Positions 1 through 6,818 of a DNA stretch of 42,781 nt are shown here, piece after piece. Each line of letters opens with the position of its first letter. Within the stretch, counting starts at the first letter, position 1. The stretch comes from a virus, in IMG/VR virus record IMGVR_UViG_3300030107_007093, positions 1 to 42,781 of that record, one strand, 5' to 3'. Both the position numbers and the translations under genes were made by a program. Below the pieces are notes generated by a model. It saw only the letters and a program-made list of their open reading frames with translations. It was not told where the DNA came from and did not search any database.

Positions 1-1
1 A

Positions 2-31
2 TCTTACTTTGCGAAACTCGCAGCAGATTAA
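2..31 (+). CDS. C-terminal end of an upstream gene (partial)
   Basis: The second frame reads nine sense codons (ending in F-A-K-L-A-A-D) and then TAA at 29-31, directly before a strong hairpin terminator. This is what the tail of a plus-strand gene entering from the left would look like. Too little is present to name a product. The placement before a terminator is the main support; a nine-codon open stretch alone could occur by chance. Confidence 0.45.
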   Translation, partial: SYFAKLAAD

Positions 32-37
32 CACAAG

Positions 38-63
38 AAAGGGGTCTCACGACCCCTTTTTTT
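38..63 (+). terminator. Rho-independent terminator
   Basis: AAAGGGGTC (38-46) pairs with GACCCCTTT (51-59) around a TCAC loop, and a run of seven or more T follows. It closes the plus-strand gene entering from the left. The T-run overlaps the stop codon of the convergent gene 53. On the minus strand the stem is followed by a poorer T-tract, so it may be only partly bidirectional. Confidence 0.85.
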
Positions 64-727
64 ATGGCATTGTAACTCTTGTATTTTCTGTTTTTGCTAA
101 TCTATCGGTGATTCTCTGAGAGGATCTTTGATATATCATAATATCTCTCATATCATTTAAGAATTGTTGTAAATATCTTCTCCTTAAAAGATAGATAGAT
201 CTTTTTTTATCATTTTCTATTGTTTCATATTCCCAATTACTAATACCCTGAATGATTGAGTCGGAATTAGGGGTAATATAAGTATTTCCTTCATAATATG
301 ATATTGAAAAATCTTTATCTACACGTTTACCTTTAGGTAAAATTAATTTACCATCAGAATCTCTAATTTCTTTAGTTTCATAATGGTGTATATCTCCTAA
401 AGCAGCTTCATTCTTGTAAATATTAAGTACGTAATAATATAAATCTCTATTTGATAAAGGCCATTCATTTCTTACATTAATAATACCAGCAGTTATAAGG
501 ACAACCCAATCTAATTCAGAATTTCCATAAAAATCCTCTGCCACAGTATCAGGTCGGGCACCTTCCATTATTTCATACTTATCAAATACTGTAAAAACAT
601 TTTGTAAGTCATCACGGAGTTTGTTTCTTCTGAATAAGTTCTTAACTGTCAGATAACTCTGAGAAGAGAGACTATCCGATAAAAAGTTTTGATATTCTAG
701 GTTTGGTAATTCTCTAAAGTATCCCAT
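62..727 (-). CDS. 53: Baseplate wedge protein gp53
   Basis: The 221-aa product resembles T4-family gp53, which in T4 sits at the wedge-hub boundary and helps wedges join into the hexagonal baseplate. Residues 51-68 (YEIMEGARPDTVAEDFYG) look like the LysM-like segment of the family and are followed by the conserved ELDWVVLITAGI stretch (71-82); the length is close to the T4 protein. The start codon lies 1 bp from the stop of the preceding gene 48, so the two are probably co-transcribed and translationally coupled. It ends against the terminator at 38-63. I am confident of the family; fine function is by analogy with T4. Confidence 0.85.
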   Translation of the reverse strand: MGYFRELPNLEYQNFLSDSLSSQSYLTVKNLFRRNKLRDDLQNVFTVFDKYEIMEGARPDTVAEDFYGNSELDWVVLITAGIINVRNEWPLSNRDLYYYVLNIYKNEAALGDIHHYETKEIRDSDGKLILPKGKRVDKDFSISYYEGNTYITPNSDSIIQGISNWEYETIENDKKRSIYLLRRRYLQQFLNDMRDIMIYQRSSQRITDRLAKTENTRVTMP

Positions 728-728
728 C

Positions 729-2003
729 TTAAAATCCTACTCCGTCTTCGTTGTTATCATAACCTGCATAATCCTCATTATAGATTGGTGTGAGTTCTGT
801 AAATGAAAGTGTAAGCATTGATGAAATTGGTGCACCATCTTTATATGTTGCAAATGTACCATCACCTGTATAATTGACAGCTACATTTTTAAGAGCACAT
901 ATTTTCATTCTATTTAAATAATCCTTTGCTCTGCCCATGTATTCAATTTGGAATACATTAGGTGTTCTTAATACAGTTCCACCAGAACCTTTGGGTGCCA
1001 TATTTCTCTTAAATGATTTTATTATTGTTCTTATAATTTGTGCTTCTTTTTCATAACGAGGGGTTAACTTGAAATTAAATGTAAAATTTCTAAGAGTCGG
1101 ACCAGAAAATAATATTTCTAAATTTGGATTTAGGATTTCTCCTTGGTTTCTAGCCATGAGTTGATCTAAAGTGATATTTCCACCAATAAGTGAATTAACT
1201 GCTTGTTTGGCAAAATAACTTTGTACCATATTCTGATTAGCAGAAAGTGCTCCCAAAATCCCCTGAAAACTCTTTCTTACCTCCTCTCCCTCTCCTTGTA
1301 CTGCTCCAACAGAACCCTCATAAAGTTGTGATTCTAACATATTCATTCTAGATTCACCCCAAGCAGTAGAGTTAGTATCTGCAAGTTGTGCTGGAATTGG
1401 GAGAATGACACTTCCTAATAAATCTCTAGTATCTCTTAGATTACCTTGTTCTTGAGATAAAGATTCTCTTCCTGATGAAATAAAAGAAGTTTGATTTCTT
1501 TTTGATAATTGTAGTGCAGTTCTATGAGATCTTTTATACTCAAAAACAGAAAACTTTAGAAAATCTTGAGTTCCATCTATTGTACTATAAGGGTATCGTA
1601 GATCAGATGGCATTCTCTGACTAGTCCCTGTTCTTCCATCTCTTATTTTATTTTTATCCCAAGGATTCTTCCATGCTTCACCACCACCACCCTTTTTACC
1701 ATCATCTTTCTTTTTCATCCAGTCTGGTAGACTATCAGCACTAGGAATCATATCCCCAGGTGTTTTAGGAACACCACCTGGAATCTTTTGATCAGGACTA
1801 GGCAGACCTGAGTAGTCTAATATAGATTTCTGAGAATCAATGGTTATTTCTTTTACTTCATTCTCAAGGTTGTTGTTGTTATATATTCGTTCAGCATCTC
1901 TATATGAGATACCATTCTCATCAGCGATAAGTTTTATTTGTTCTTGTATTTGTTGTCTTTCTTCTCGTGCAGCTCTTCTTTGTGATCCTGTCTTTCTTCC
2001 CAT
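729..2003 (-). CDS. 48: Baseplate tail-tube cap protein (gp48-like)
   Basis: This 424-aa protein carries in its C-terminal half the tube-like fold pattern of the T4 gp48/gp54 proteins that cap the baseplate hub and start tail-tube polymerisation: a TLRNFTFNFKLTPR stretch, then VFQIEYMGR, then NYTGDGTFATYKDGAP and LTLSFTELTPIYNEDY. The N-terminal ~110 residues are basic, Q/E/R-rich and then Gly/Lys/Pro-rich, and are probably flexible. It sits directly before gene 53. A CTAAATA late box lies about 27 nt upstream of its start. gp54 is the main alternative, since both have this fold; the pairing with 53 and the length favour gp48. Confidence 0.75.
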   Translation of the reverse strand: MGRKTGSQRRAAREERQQIQEQIKLIADENGISYRDAERIYNNNNLENEVKEITIDSQKSILDYSGLPSPDQKIPGGVPKTPGDMIPSADSLPDWMKKKDDGKKGGGGEAWKNPWDKNKIRDGRTGTSQRMPSDLRYPYSTIDGTQDFLKFSVFEYKRSHRTALQLSKRNQTSFISSGRESLSQEQGNLRDTRDLLGSVILPIPAQLADTNSTAWGESRMNMLESQLYEGSVGAVQGEGEEVRKSFQGILGALSANQNMVQSYFAKQAVNSLIGGNITLDQLMARNQGEILNPNLEILFSGPTLRNFTFNFKLTPRYEKEAQIIRTIIKSFKRNMAPKGSGGTVLRTPNVFQIEYMGRAKDYLNRMKICALKNVAVNYTGDGTFATYKDGAPISSMLTLSFTELTPIYNEDYAGYDNNEDGVGF

Positions 2004-2025
2004 TTATCGACCTTAATCTATAATT

Positions 2026-2406
2026 TTAACTATTTAGTTGTCTTTTTCCAAAAGGTATCTCTCTTGCATCCGCAAGTTCTTCTGGATAGACTTCATACAA
2101 CTGACCTACGACCTCATTCCATGTATATTGTCTATAAGAACCCCAATGAAAATTAATTCCACGAAATCCCCAACGGAATAAATCAGTCACTGCAACTAAA
2201 GGATGTGCATCATATTCTATATTATTAGTTTTAGGATTATAAACAAATGTATAATATTTTCCCACATCAGGAACAGGAGTGACAGTATTATTAAGAGCTT
2301 CCATCATTTCCATCATCAAATCATCAGGGTCTTCTGTTCCCATTAGATTATCGACAACACCACGAATTCGATTATGTTTATCATCGGTAGGGTAACTAGA
2401 AGTCAT
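2026..2406 (-). CDS. Conserved hypothetical protein in the gene 4-48 cluster
   Basis: This is a 126-aa protein I do not assign. It is acidic at the N-terminus (a D/E/M-rich stretch at about residues 23-38), and its second half is rich in aromatic residues, with YYTFVYNPKT, DLFRWGFRGINFHWG and YTWNEVVGQLYEVYPEE. No membrane segment or nucleotide motif is visible. Its start overlaps the stop of gene 4 (ATGA), so it is translationally coupled to that head-completion gene. A late promoter for gene 48 lies inside its last codons. The context suggests a virion-assembly role, but this is inference only. Confidence 0.75.
   Translation of the reverse strand: MTSSYPTDDKHNRIRGVVDNLMGTEDPDDLMMEMMEALNNTVTPVPDVGKYYTFVYNPKTNNIEYDAHPLVAVTDLFRWGFRGINFHWGSYRQYTWNEVVGQLYEVYPEELADAREIPFGKRQLNS
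2031..2037 (-). promoter_or_regulatory. Late promoter box upstream of gene 48
   Basis: The minus strand reads CTAAATA, 27 nt upstream of the gene 48 start and inside the 3' end of the preceding gene. It matches the T4-type late -10 box (consensus TATAAATA; CTAAATA recurs elsewhere in this window before structural genes). Confidence 0.55.
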
Positions 2407-2843
2407 TTAGCTATACCTAATTCTTTTTCTGTTAATATTTTAAATTCCAATCCTCTATCTAAACAGTATTCTTCTGCTGCCTTCCATTTTGCTTGATTCT
2501 TTGCATATTCACGCACTTCATAGATATATCCTCTTGTCTTCTTTTTTTGACGTTTTGGTTCCATACATTGTCTTAGAGGCTTTACTTCAATAATCATTTT
2601 TTTAATTTTACCAGTGTTTTCTCTTACCTTAATGTAAAAGTCTGGGAAGTATCTATGAACTCTATTATCTAAGGGAGATCTATAAGGAAGAAAGAATTCT
2701 TCACTTCCCCACTCTAAAATATTCTGATTACTATCACAATATTTCATGAACTTAAGTTCCCATAAAGAACGATAAATTATGTTTTTATAGTCACCTTTAT
2801 ACTTTAATGGGTTATTAGGTCTATATCTTCCTTTATAAGACAT
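2403..2843 (-). CDS. 4: Head completion protein gp4 (PD-(D/E)xK-like)
   Basis: The 146-aa product matches T4 gp4 (gp50/gp4), a head-completion protein needed before tail joining, in length and layout: an N-terminal SYKGRYRPNNPLKYKGD, then YRSLWELKF, RYFPDFYI and IIEVKP. The residues fit a PD-(D/E)xK nuclease core: E29 in WEL, D68 in FPDF, and E86-V-K88. In T4 the protein is thought to trim or finish the packaged DNA end. It is the first gene of the minus-strand group, and its promoter box (CATAAATA on the minus strand) lies 33 nt upstream, within the start region of the divergent tube-protein gene. Confidence 0.85.
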   Translation of the reverse strand: MSYKGRYRPNNPLKYKGDYKNIIYRSLWELKFMKYCDSNQNILEWGSEEFFLPYRSPLDNRVHRYFPDFYIKVRENTGKIKKMIIEVKPLRQCMEPKRQKKKTRGYIYEVREYAKNQAKWKAAEEYCLDRGLEFKILTEKELGIAK

Positions 2844-2850
2844 CTAAATA
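2844..2850 (+). promoter_or_regulatory. Late promoter box upstream of the tube-protein gene
   Basis: CTAAATA lies 31 nt before the ATG at 2882, immediately next to the start codon of the divergent gene 4. It fits the T4-type late -10 box. Confidence 0.6.
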
Positions 2851-2876
2851 CTTTATAATATAAAAATAATATAAGG

Positions 2877-2884
2877 TATTTATG
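2877..2884 (-). promoter_or_regulatory. Late promoter box upstream of gene 4
   Basis: The minus strand reads CATAAATA (7 of 8 with TATAAATA), 33 nt upstream of the gene 4 start. The box overlaps the ATG of the divergent tube-protein gene, so the two late promoters face away from each other across a 38-bp gap. Confidence 0.6.
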
Positions 2885-3520
2885 GCAACAGTAATCCAAA
2901 AGTTCAAAATGGATGTTTTGAACAGAACTGACATTACTAAACTGTCTTTAACAAATCAATATCAGGTAAACATTTCTGGAATTACAGGAACTCTTAAAAG
3001 TTATCTTGAAAATGTTTATAGTGTGGATGCTAATTATTTAAATGGTGCCATTGGTATTATGTGTTCTGAGGCCACCTTACCTTCTAGTTCATTTGCGACT
3101 GCAGAAGTTAAAGATAATTTTCAGGGTATAAATCAACAATTTGCCCACACTCGAATGTATCTTGATAGTGATTTTACATTTTATGTTGATAGAAAATATA
3201 ATGTACTTAAATTTTTTGAAGGGTGGATGGATTATATTTCGGGAGATAATAGAGTAGATGGTATTAATGGCTTAGCATCTCAAAATTATTATCGTAGATT
3301 TAATTATCCTATGCAATCATCTGATACTGTAGGATATAAATGTGGAACACTAGCAATTGCAAAATTTGATAGAAATTTTGAACATCAAGTAGCATATGAG
3401 TTTATAAATGCATTTCCTAAAGCTATGACATCAATTCCTGTGTCTTATGGAGATGCTGATATATTAAAAGTAACTATACAATTTGCCTATGATCGTTATG
3501 TAATGGGAGGTTGGAATTAG
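2882..3520 (+). CDS. T4 gp19-family tail-tube-fold protein (tube or tube-initiator)
   Basis: The 212-aa product has the layout of the gp19/gp54 tube-fold family: an N-terminal strand region (NQYQVNISGITG), the loop CSEATLPSSSFATAEVKDNFQGINQQFAHTR shortened here to its key part ATLPSSSFATAEV, then DFTFYVDRKYNVLKFFEGWMDYI and a C-terminal VTIQFAYDRYVMG. These features are typical of tube subunits that stack as hexamers. At 212 aa it is longer than T4 gp19 (163 aa). Because T4-like phages usually place gene 19 beside sheath gene 18, which is not in this window, this copy may be the gp54-like initiator instead of the main tube subunit. A late box lies 31 nt upstream. Confidence 0.7.
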   Translation: MATVIQKFKMDVLNRTDITKLSLTNQYQVNISGITGTLKSYLENVYSVDANYLNGAIGIMCSEATLPSSSFATAEVKDNFQGINQQFAHTRMYLDSDFTFYVDRKYNVLKFFEGWMDYISGDNRVDGINGLASQNYYRRFNYPMQSSDTVGYKCGTLAIAKFDRNFEHQVAYEFINAFPKAMTSIPVSYGDADILKVTIQFAYDRYVMGGWN

Positions 3521-3522
3521 TT

Positions 3523-3530
3523 GCTAAATA
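3523..3530 (+). promoter_or_regulatory. Late promoter box upstream of gene 26
   Basis: GCTAAATA sits between the two genes, 25 nt before the ATG at 3556, and matches the CTAAATA late box used elsewhere in the window. Confidence 0.6.
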
Positions 3531-3555
3531 ACCTTACTGAAGTGTATTAAAAATT

Positions 3556-4278
3556 ATGCCTTTACCACAAATATCTGCTCCGACTTATGAGTTGGTATTA
3601 CCATCGAGTAATAAAAAGATTAAATATAGACCTTTTTTAGTTAAGGAAGAAAAGATTCTAATCATGGCATTAGAATCGGAAGATACTAGACAAATCACTA
3701 CTTCTATAAAGACGGTGCTTTCAAATTGCATTTTGAGTAGAGGCATCAAAATTGATAAATTGGCTACTTTTGATATTGAGTATTTGTTTTTGAATGTTCG
3801 TGCCAAGTCTGTTGGTGAGACAGTAGAAGTGAATGTAACATGCCCAGATGATGGGGAAACACAGGTTGCTGTTGAAATTGATATTGATTCAATTAAAGTT
3901 AAGAAAGATCCTAAACATTCTAATATTATTAAATTAGATGAGAATTTGTCAGTGCAAATGCAATATCCATCATTAACACAGTTTATTGAATCTAATTTTG
4001 AGATTAATAGTCAAAAAAGTCAGGTGGATGAATCATTAAATGTAATTATGTCATGCATTAAGCAAGTATATAATGAGGATGAAGCATGGGATGCTACAGA
4101 ATGTACTAAGAAAGAATTGAAGGATTTTGTCGAACAGATGAACTCTAAACAATTTAAGGATGTTGAGGCATTTTTTGATACAATGCCTAAGCTTACTCAT
4201 ACTCTTAAGGTAACTAATCCTCAGACTAAAGTTGAGAATGAAGTTGTAATTGAGGGTCTTGCATCTTTTTTCAATTAG
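3556..4278 (+). CDS. 26: Baseplate hub assembly protein gp26
   Basis: This 240-aa protein resembles the T4 baseplate gp26 family: N-terminal PQISAPTYELVLPSSNKKIKYRPF followed by LVKEEKILIMALES (the family signature), a central FDIEYLFLNVRAKSVGE, and a V-x-V-x-C-P-D-D-G segment. In T4 gp26 takes part in hub assembly. It stands between a tube-fold protein and two tape-measure-like proteins, the place where other long-tailed phages keep the tail assembly chaperone. Its last codons contain T TTT TTC just before the AAT TAG end, which allows a -1 shift into a 62-codon extension (see 4266-4460). The family call is firm; a chaperone role is inferred. Confidence 0.8.
   Translation: MPLPQISAPTYELVLPSSNKKIKYRPFLVKEEKILIMALESEDTRQITTSIKTVLSNCILSRGIKIDKLATFDIEYLFLNVRAKSVGETVEVNVTCPDDGETQVAVEIDIDSIKVKKDPKHSNIIKLDENLSVQMQYPSLTQFIESNFEINSQKSQVDESLNVIMSCIKQVYNEDEAWDATECTKKELKDFVEQMNSKQFKDVEAFFDTMPKLTHTLKVTNPQTKVENEVVIEGLASFFN
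4266..4272 (+). promoter_or_regulatory. Predicted -1 ribosomal frameshift (slippery) site
   Basis: T TTT TTC, in the gp26 frame TCT TTT TTC AAT TAG, is a canonical X XXY YYZ slippery heptamer placed two codons before the gp26 stop. Slipping back one base opens a frame that runs to TAA at 4458-4460. A short AGC/GCT hairpin (4277-4286) lies just downstream; it is too small to call a stimulator with confidence. Confidence 0.7.
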
Positions 4279-4460
4279 CCCTGGCTCATGAAAGTTTGGA
4301 AAATTATTATAGAACAAACTTCGCCTTGATCCAGCACCATAAATATAGCTTAACAGAGTTAGAGAATATGATTCCTTGGGAAAGAGAAATTTATATTTCA
4401 CTTCTCCAACAATATATTGAAGAAGAAAATCTAAAACAAAAACAACAAAGTGGCATTTAA
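4266..4460 (+). CDS. C-terminal extension of gp26 made by -1 frameshift (GT-like)
   Basis: After the slip at 4266-4272 the ribosome would add 62 residues, from Q-L-A-L-A-H-E-S to K-Q-Q-S-G-I, giving a 301-aa fusion from 3556. The extension has no ATG near its beginning (only a TTG at about 4293-4297 and an internal ATG in NMIPWE), yet it reads like real protein: charged, helical, with YSLTELENMIPWEREIYI and a Glu/Lys/Gln-rich end. The L-x-x-L-E-x-M-x-P-W-E-R-E-x-Y pattern recalls C-terminal parts of tail assembly chaperones. Its end overlaps the GTG start of the next gene by 11 bp. Expression as a separate TTG-started small protein is the alternative. Confidence 0.65.
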   Translation, partial: FFQLALAHESLENYYRTNFALIQHHKYSLTELENMIPWEREIYISLLQQYIEEENLKQKQQSGI

Positions 4461-5808
4461 ATCGATTTTCAAAACTAAATCTTTATTACCGAAGATAACC
4501 AAAGTTTCTTCTTCAATTTTTGGTCGTCGTTCACCTGATAGTCCTATATTAACACCTTCTGGTACACCAGTTTCTGAAACATTAGTTGAAACTAATAATA
4601 TTCTTCAAGAGATACAAAAACAATTAGCTTTAGATTTTGCTTATAGAATTGCTAAAGAAGAAGAGGAAATAAAGGATATTAGAAAGACCACCGCCACTAT
4701 GAAAGGTGGTAAATTAGGTGGTGGGGAAAAAGATACTAAATTAGGTGGAGGTATTGGTAAAGTATTTCAGACTGTTACTGCTCCTGTAAGAGGTATTTTT
4801 AGTAGAATATTAGGATTTTTTGGATGGTTAGCAGCAGGGTTTGTTGTTAATAAAGGATTGAAATGGTTAGCTGCTAATCCGGGAAGAGTAGAGAAAGTTG
4901 TTGATTTTATATCTAAACATTGGGGAACAATTACAGGTTTAGTTATTGGGGGAGTAATACTCGATACTGTTCTTCGTCTTGCGGGTACCATTGCTCTCTT
5001 AAAAAGTGCTCTTGGATTACTTGGTATTGGTGTAGGTGGAAAAGCTTTAGGTGTAGCAGGTGCAGTTGCTGGTGGAAAGAAAGTTGGATTATTTACTAAA
5101 CTTTCTAGGTGGGGTGTAAAAACTACTAAGGCCGGCACTAGGTTTGGTGGAATGCCTGGTATTAACCCAATTCAACAATTCACTAGAACAAAAACTCCTT
5201 TATCCAGATTCTTACAAAGACAAAGGGTTACATCTAAGTTACTGGCACGTAATTTGAGATTACCCAAAACAAGAATAGGAGGAGGATTATTTTCTCTTTT
5301 AATGGGTGGTTTGGAGTATAAAGGTAGATTGGATGAAGGTCAAAGTCATTTACAAGCAGGGATGGGAACTGCTGGAACTATTGGTGGTGGAATGGCTGGT
5401 GCCAAAGGTGGAGCAATGGCAGGTGCTGCTATTGGTGCAATGTTTGGTGGTGTCGGTGCAGTTCCAGGAGCAGTAATTGGGGGTTTGATTGGTGGTATTG
5501 GTGGATCTTGGTTAGGTGCAAGAGCAATGGATTCAATGTCTGGGGTTAATGCAGGGAATCAATTATCTCAAAGAGAACTAAACAAACATGAAGATCTTTT
5601 CCACGATAGAGGTAATATGGGTGGTAATGTTAAGGTGATTAACGTGAATAAGATGGGAGAGGCTCCTCCTTCATTTGGTAATCCTAGTGAGGATTCTAAT
5701 GAAATGAACTTTCCTGATCCTTCACCAGAGGATAATTCTAATCCTAATATTGCATCTACTCAAAGTAATTTGGGTATATACACTAATGGCAGTTGGTCAT
5801 TTGGTTAA
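4450..5808 (+). CDS. Tape-measure-like virion protein with hydrophobic segments
   Basis: This 452-aa protein begins at GTG 4450, overlapping the frameshift extension of gp26. It has a basic N-terminus, a charged helical stretch (about 43-80, with IAKEEEEIKDIRK), Gly/Lys linkers, a hydrophobic motif RILGFFGWLAAGFVV at about 119-133, a second hydrophobic region at 158-200, and a very Gly/Ala/Met-rich part at about 325-368 (alternating G-G and A-G) before an acidic, Asn/Pro-rich tail. No catalytic motif is seen. Hydrophobic segments plus the place after tube and chaperone-like genes suggest a tape measure or hub-filling protein such as T4 gp29, but no T4 homologue is recognised by eye. Confidence 0.7.
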   Translation: MAFKSIFKTKSLLPKITKVSSSIFGRRSPDSPILTPSGTPVSETLVETNNILQEIQKQLALDFAYRIAKEEEEIKDIRKTTATMKGGKLGGGEKDTKLGGGIGKVFQTVTAPVRGIFSRILGFFGWLAAGFVVNKGLKWLAANPGRVEKVVDFISKHWGTITGLVIGGVILDTVLRLAGTIALLKSALGLLGIGVGGKALGVAGAVAGGKKVGLFTKLSRWGVKTTKAGTRFGGMPGINPIQQFTRTKTPLSRFLQRQRVTSKLLARNLRLPKTRIGGGLFSLLMGGLEYKGRLDEGQSHLQAGMGTAGTIGGGMAGAKGGAMAGAAIGAMFGGVGAVPGAVIGGLIGGIGGSWLGARAMDSMSGVNAGNQLSQRELNKHEDLFHDRGNMGGNVKVINVNKMGEAPPSFGNPSEDSNEMNFPDPSPEDNSNPNIASTQSNLGIYTNGSWSFG

Positions 5809-5813
5809 TGTAA

Positions 5814-6797
5814 ATGGAAATTGCAGAAGTAAAAAAAGTAAAACTTAATGTTACTAATATTAAAAGTGTTCTTATTAGATCTAATAAGAAACTTAGGAAT
5901 GTGGAAAAGAAAAAAAGTTATTTAACTCGTCGTCAAGAAGAACAAGAGAAGAGGATATTATTAGAAAAGAAAATAGAGACTCCAAGAAAGAAACTTAAGA
6001 TTCCTCTTTTAGGTAAAGCACTAGGAGTTGTTAGATCTGTATGGGATAGGATAGTTAATTTCTTTGGATGGTTGTTAGCAGGATTTATTATAACCCGATT
6101 ACCACAGATTGTAGAAAACTTAAAGAGACGTTTGGCATTCATTAAACCAATTTGGGAAGGTGCCATGAAGACATTTGCTATTATTGGTAATGGTATGGGT
6201 GCGTTATTTAGTGGTATAAGCAGTCTTTTTAATTTAAATAAATCTACAAAGGATTTGCAAAAAGCAGAATCAGAGTTAAAGAATTTGAATTCAGAATTAA
6301 AAGGAATTGATCGTGCATTGGGAGGAAAGAGCTCAGAAACAGGAGAAGAATTTCCTACTCAACAGAATCAGGGAACTGATAATAATAATCAATCTTCTCA
6401 ATCTTCACCAGTGAAATGGAATAATCCTTGGGAAGGTGATACTCTTCAAAGTAATAGTGAAATAATGAGACAAGAATTATTGAAGCAGGATACTAAAATA
6501 CAACAAAAGAGTAAGAAGTTTAAAGAAAAGAAAACCAGAGAAACGATAAATCCTCGTTTAGATTCTCCATCTAAGTCGAATAGAAATTGGAGAGTTAGAA
6601 GAAAAACTGCTAAAACTGTATTGGATCAAAAAGGACCTTTAGATAAAGATATAGATAAGCCTCCAGCTGATATGGTGCTAGTAAAAGAAACTACATGGTT
6701 GGAGAGGTGGTGGCCATTTGGTAGATCTAGAAATAAAACATCTTCTAATTCTACACAAGGTAGAGGAAATAATGGTAGTGGTCCCCCTCAACAATAA
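5814..6797 (+). CDS. Second FFGWL-motif virion protein (paralogue of the preceding gene)
   Basis: This 327-aa protein has a very basic, helical N-terminus (residues 1-62, Lys/Arg/Glu-rich, probable coiled coil), then RIVNFFGWLLAGFII at about 79-93, which matches the RILGFFGWLAAGFVV motif of the preceding protein. A second helical/hydrophobic stretch (110-145), a leucine-rich coiled coil (KAESELKNLNSELKGIDRAL, about 150-170) and a long hydrophilic Ser/Asn/Lys-rich C-terminus follow. It starts 5 bp after the previous stop. The shared core suggests the pair acts together in the tail lumen or hub; this is inference, since neither shows a known domain. Confidence 0.7.
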   Translation: MEIAEVKKVKLNVTNIKSVLIRSNKKLRNVEKKKSYLTRRQEEQEKRILLEKKIETPRKKLKIPLLGKALGVVRSVWDRIVNFFGWLLAGFIITRLPQIVENLKRRLAFIKPIWEGAMKTFAIIGNGMGALFSGISSLFNLNKSTKDLQKAESELKNLNSELKGIDRALGGKSSETGEEFPTQQNQGTDNNNQSSQSSPVKWNNPWEGDTLQSNSEIMRQELLKQDTKIQQKSKKFKEKKTRETINPRLDSPSKSNRNWRVRRKTAKTVLDQKGPLDKDIDKPPADMVLVKETTWLERWWPFGRSRNKTSSNSTQGRGNNGSGPPQQ

Positions 6798-6818
6798 AGT
6801 AGGAATTAATGTAAAATA

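Noticed and set aside
4277-4286. AGC-CCTG-GCT hairpin as frameshift stimulator
   Set aside because: The stem is only 3 bp and too near the slippery site; no convincing pseudoknot could be drawn by eye.
4051-4401. Minus-strand open frame of 116 codons across gene 26 and its extension
   Set aside because: It lies antisense to two well-supported frames, its product is a low-complexity Leu/Ile/Phe/Lys mix and it has no promoter or ribosome binding site; it is a shadow frame.
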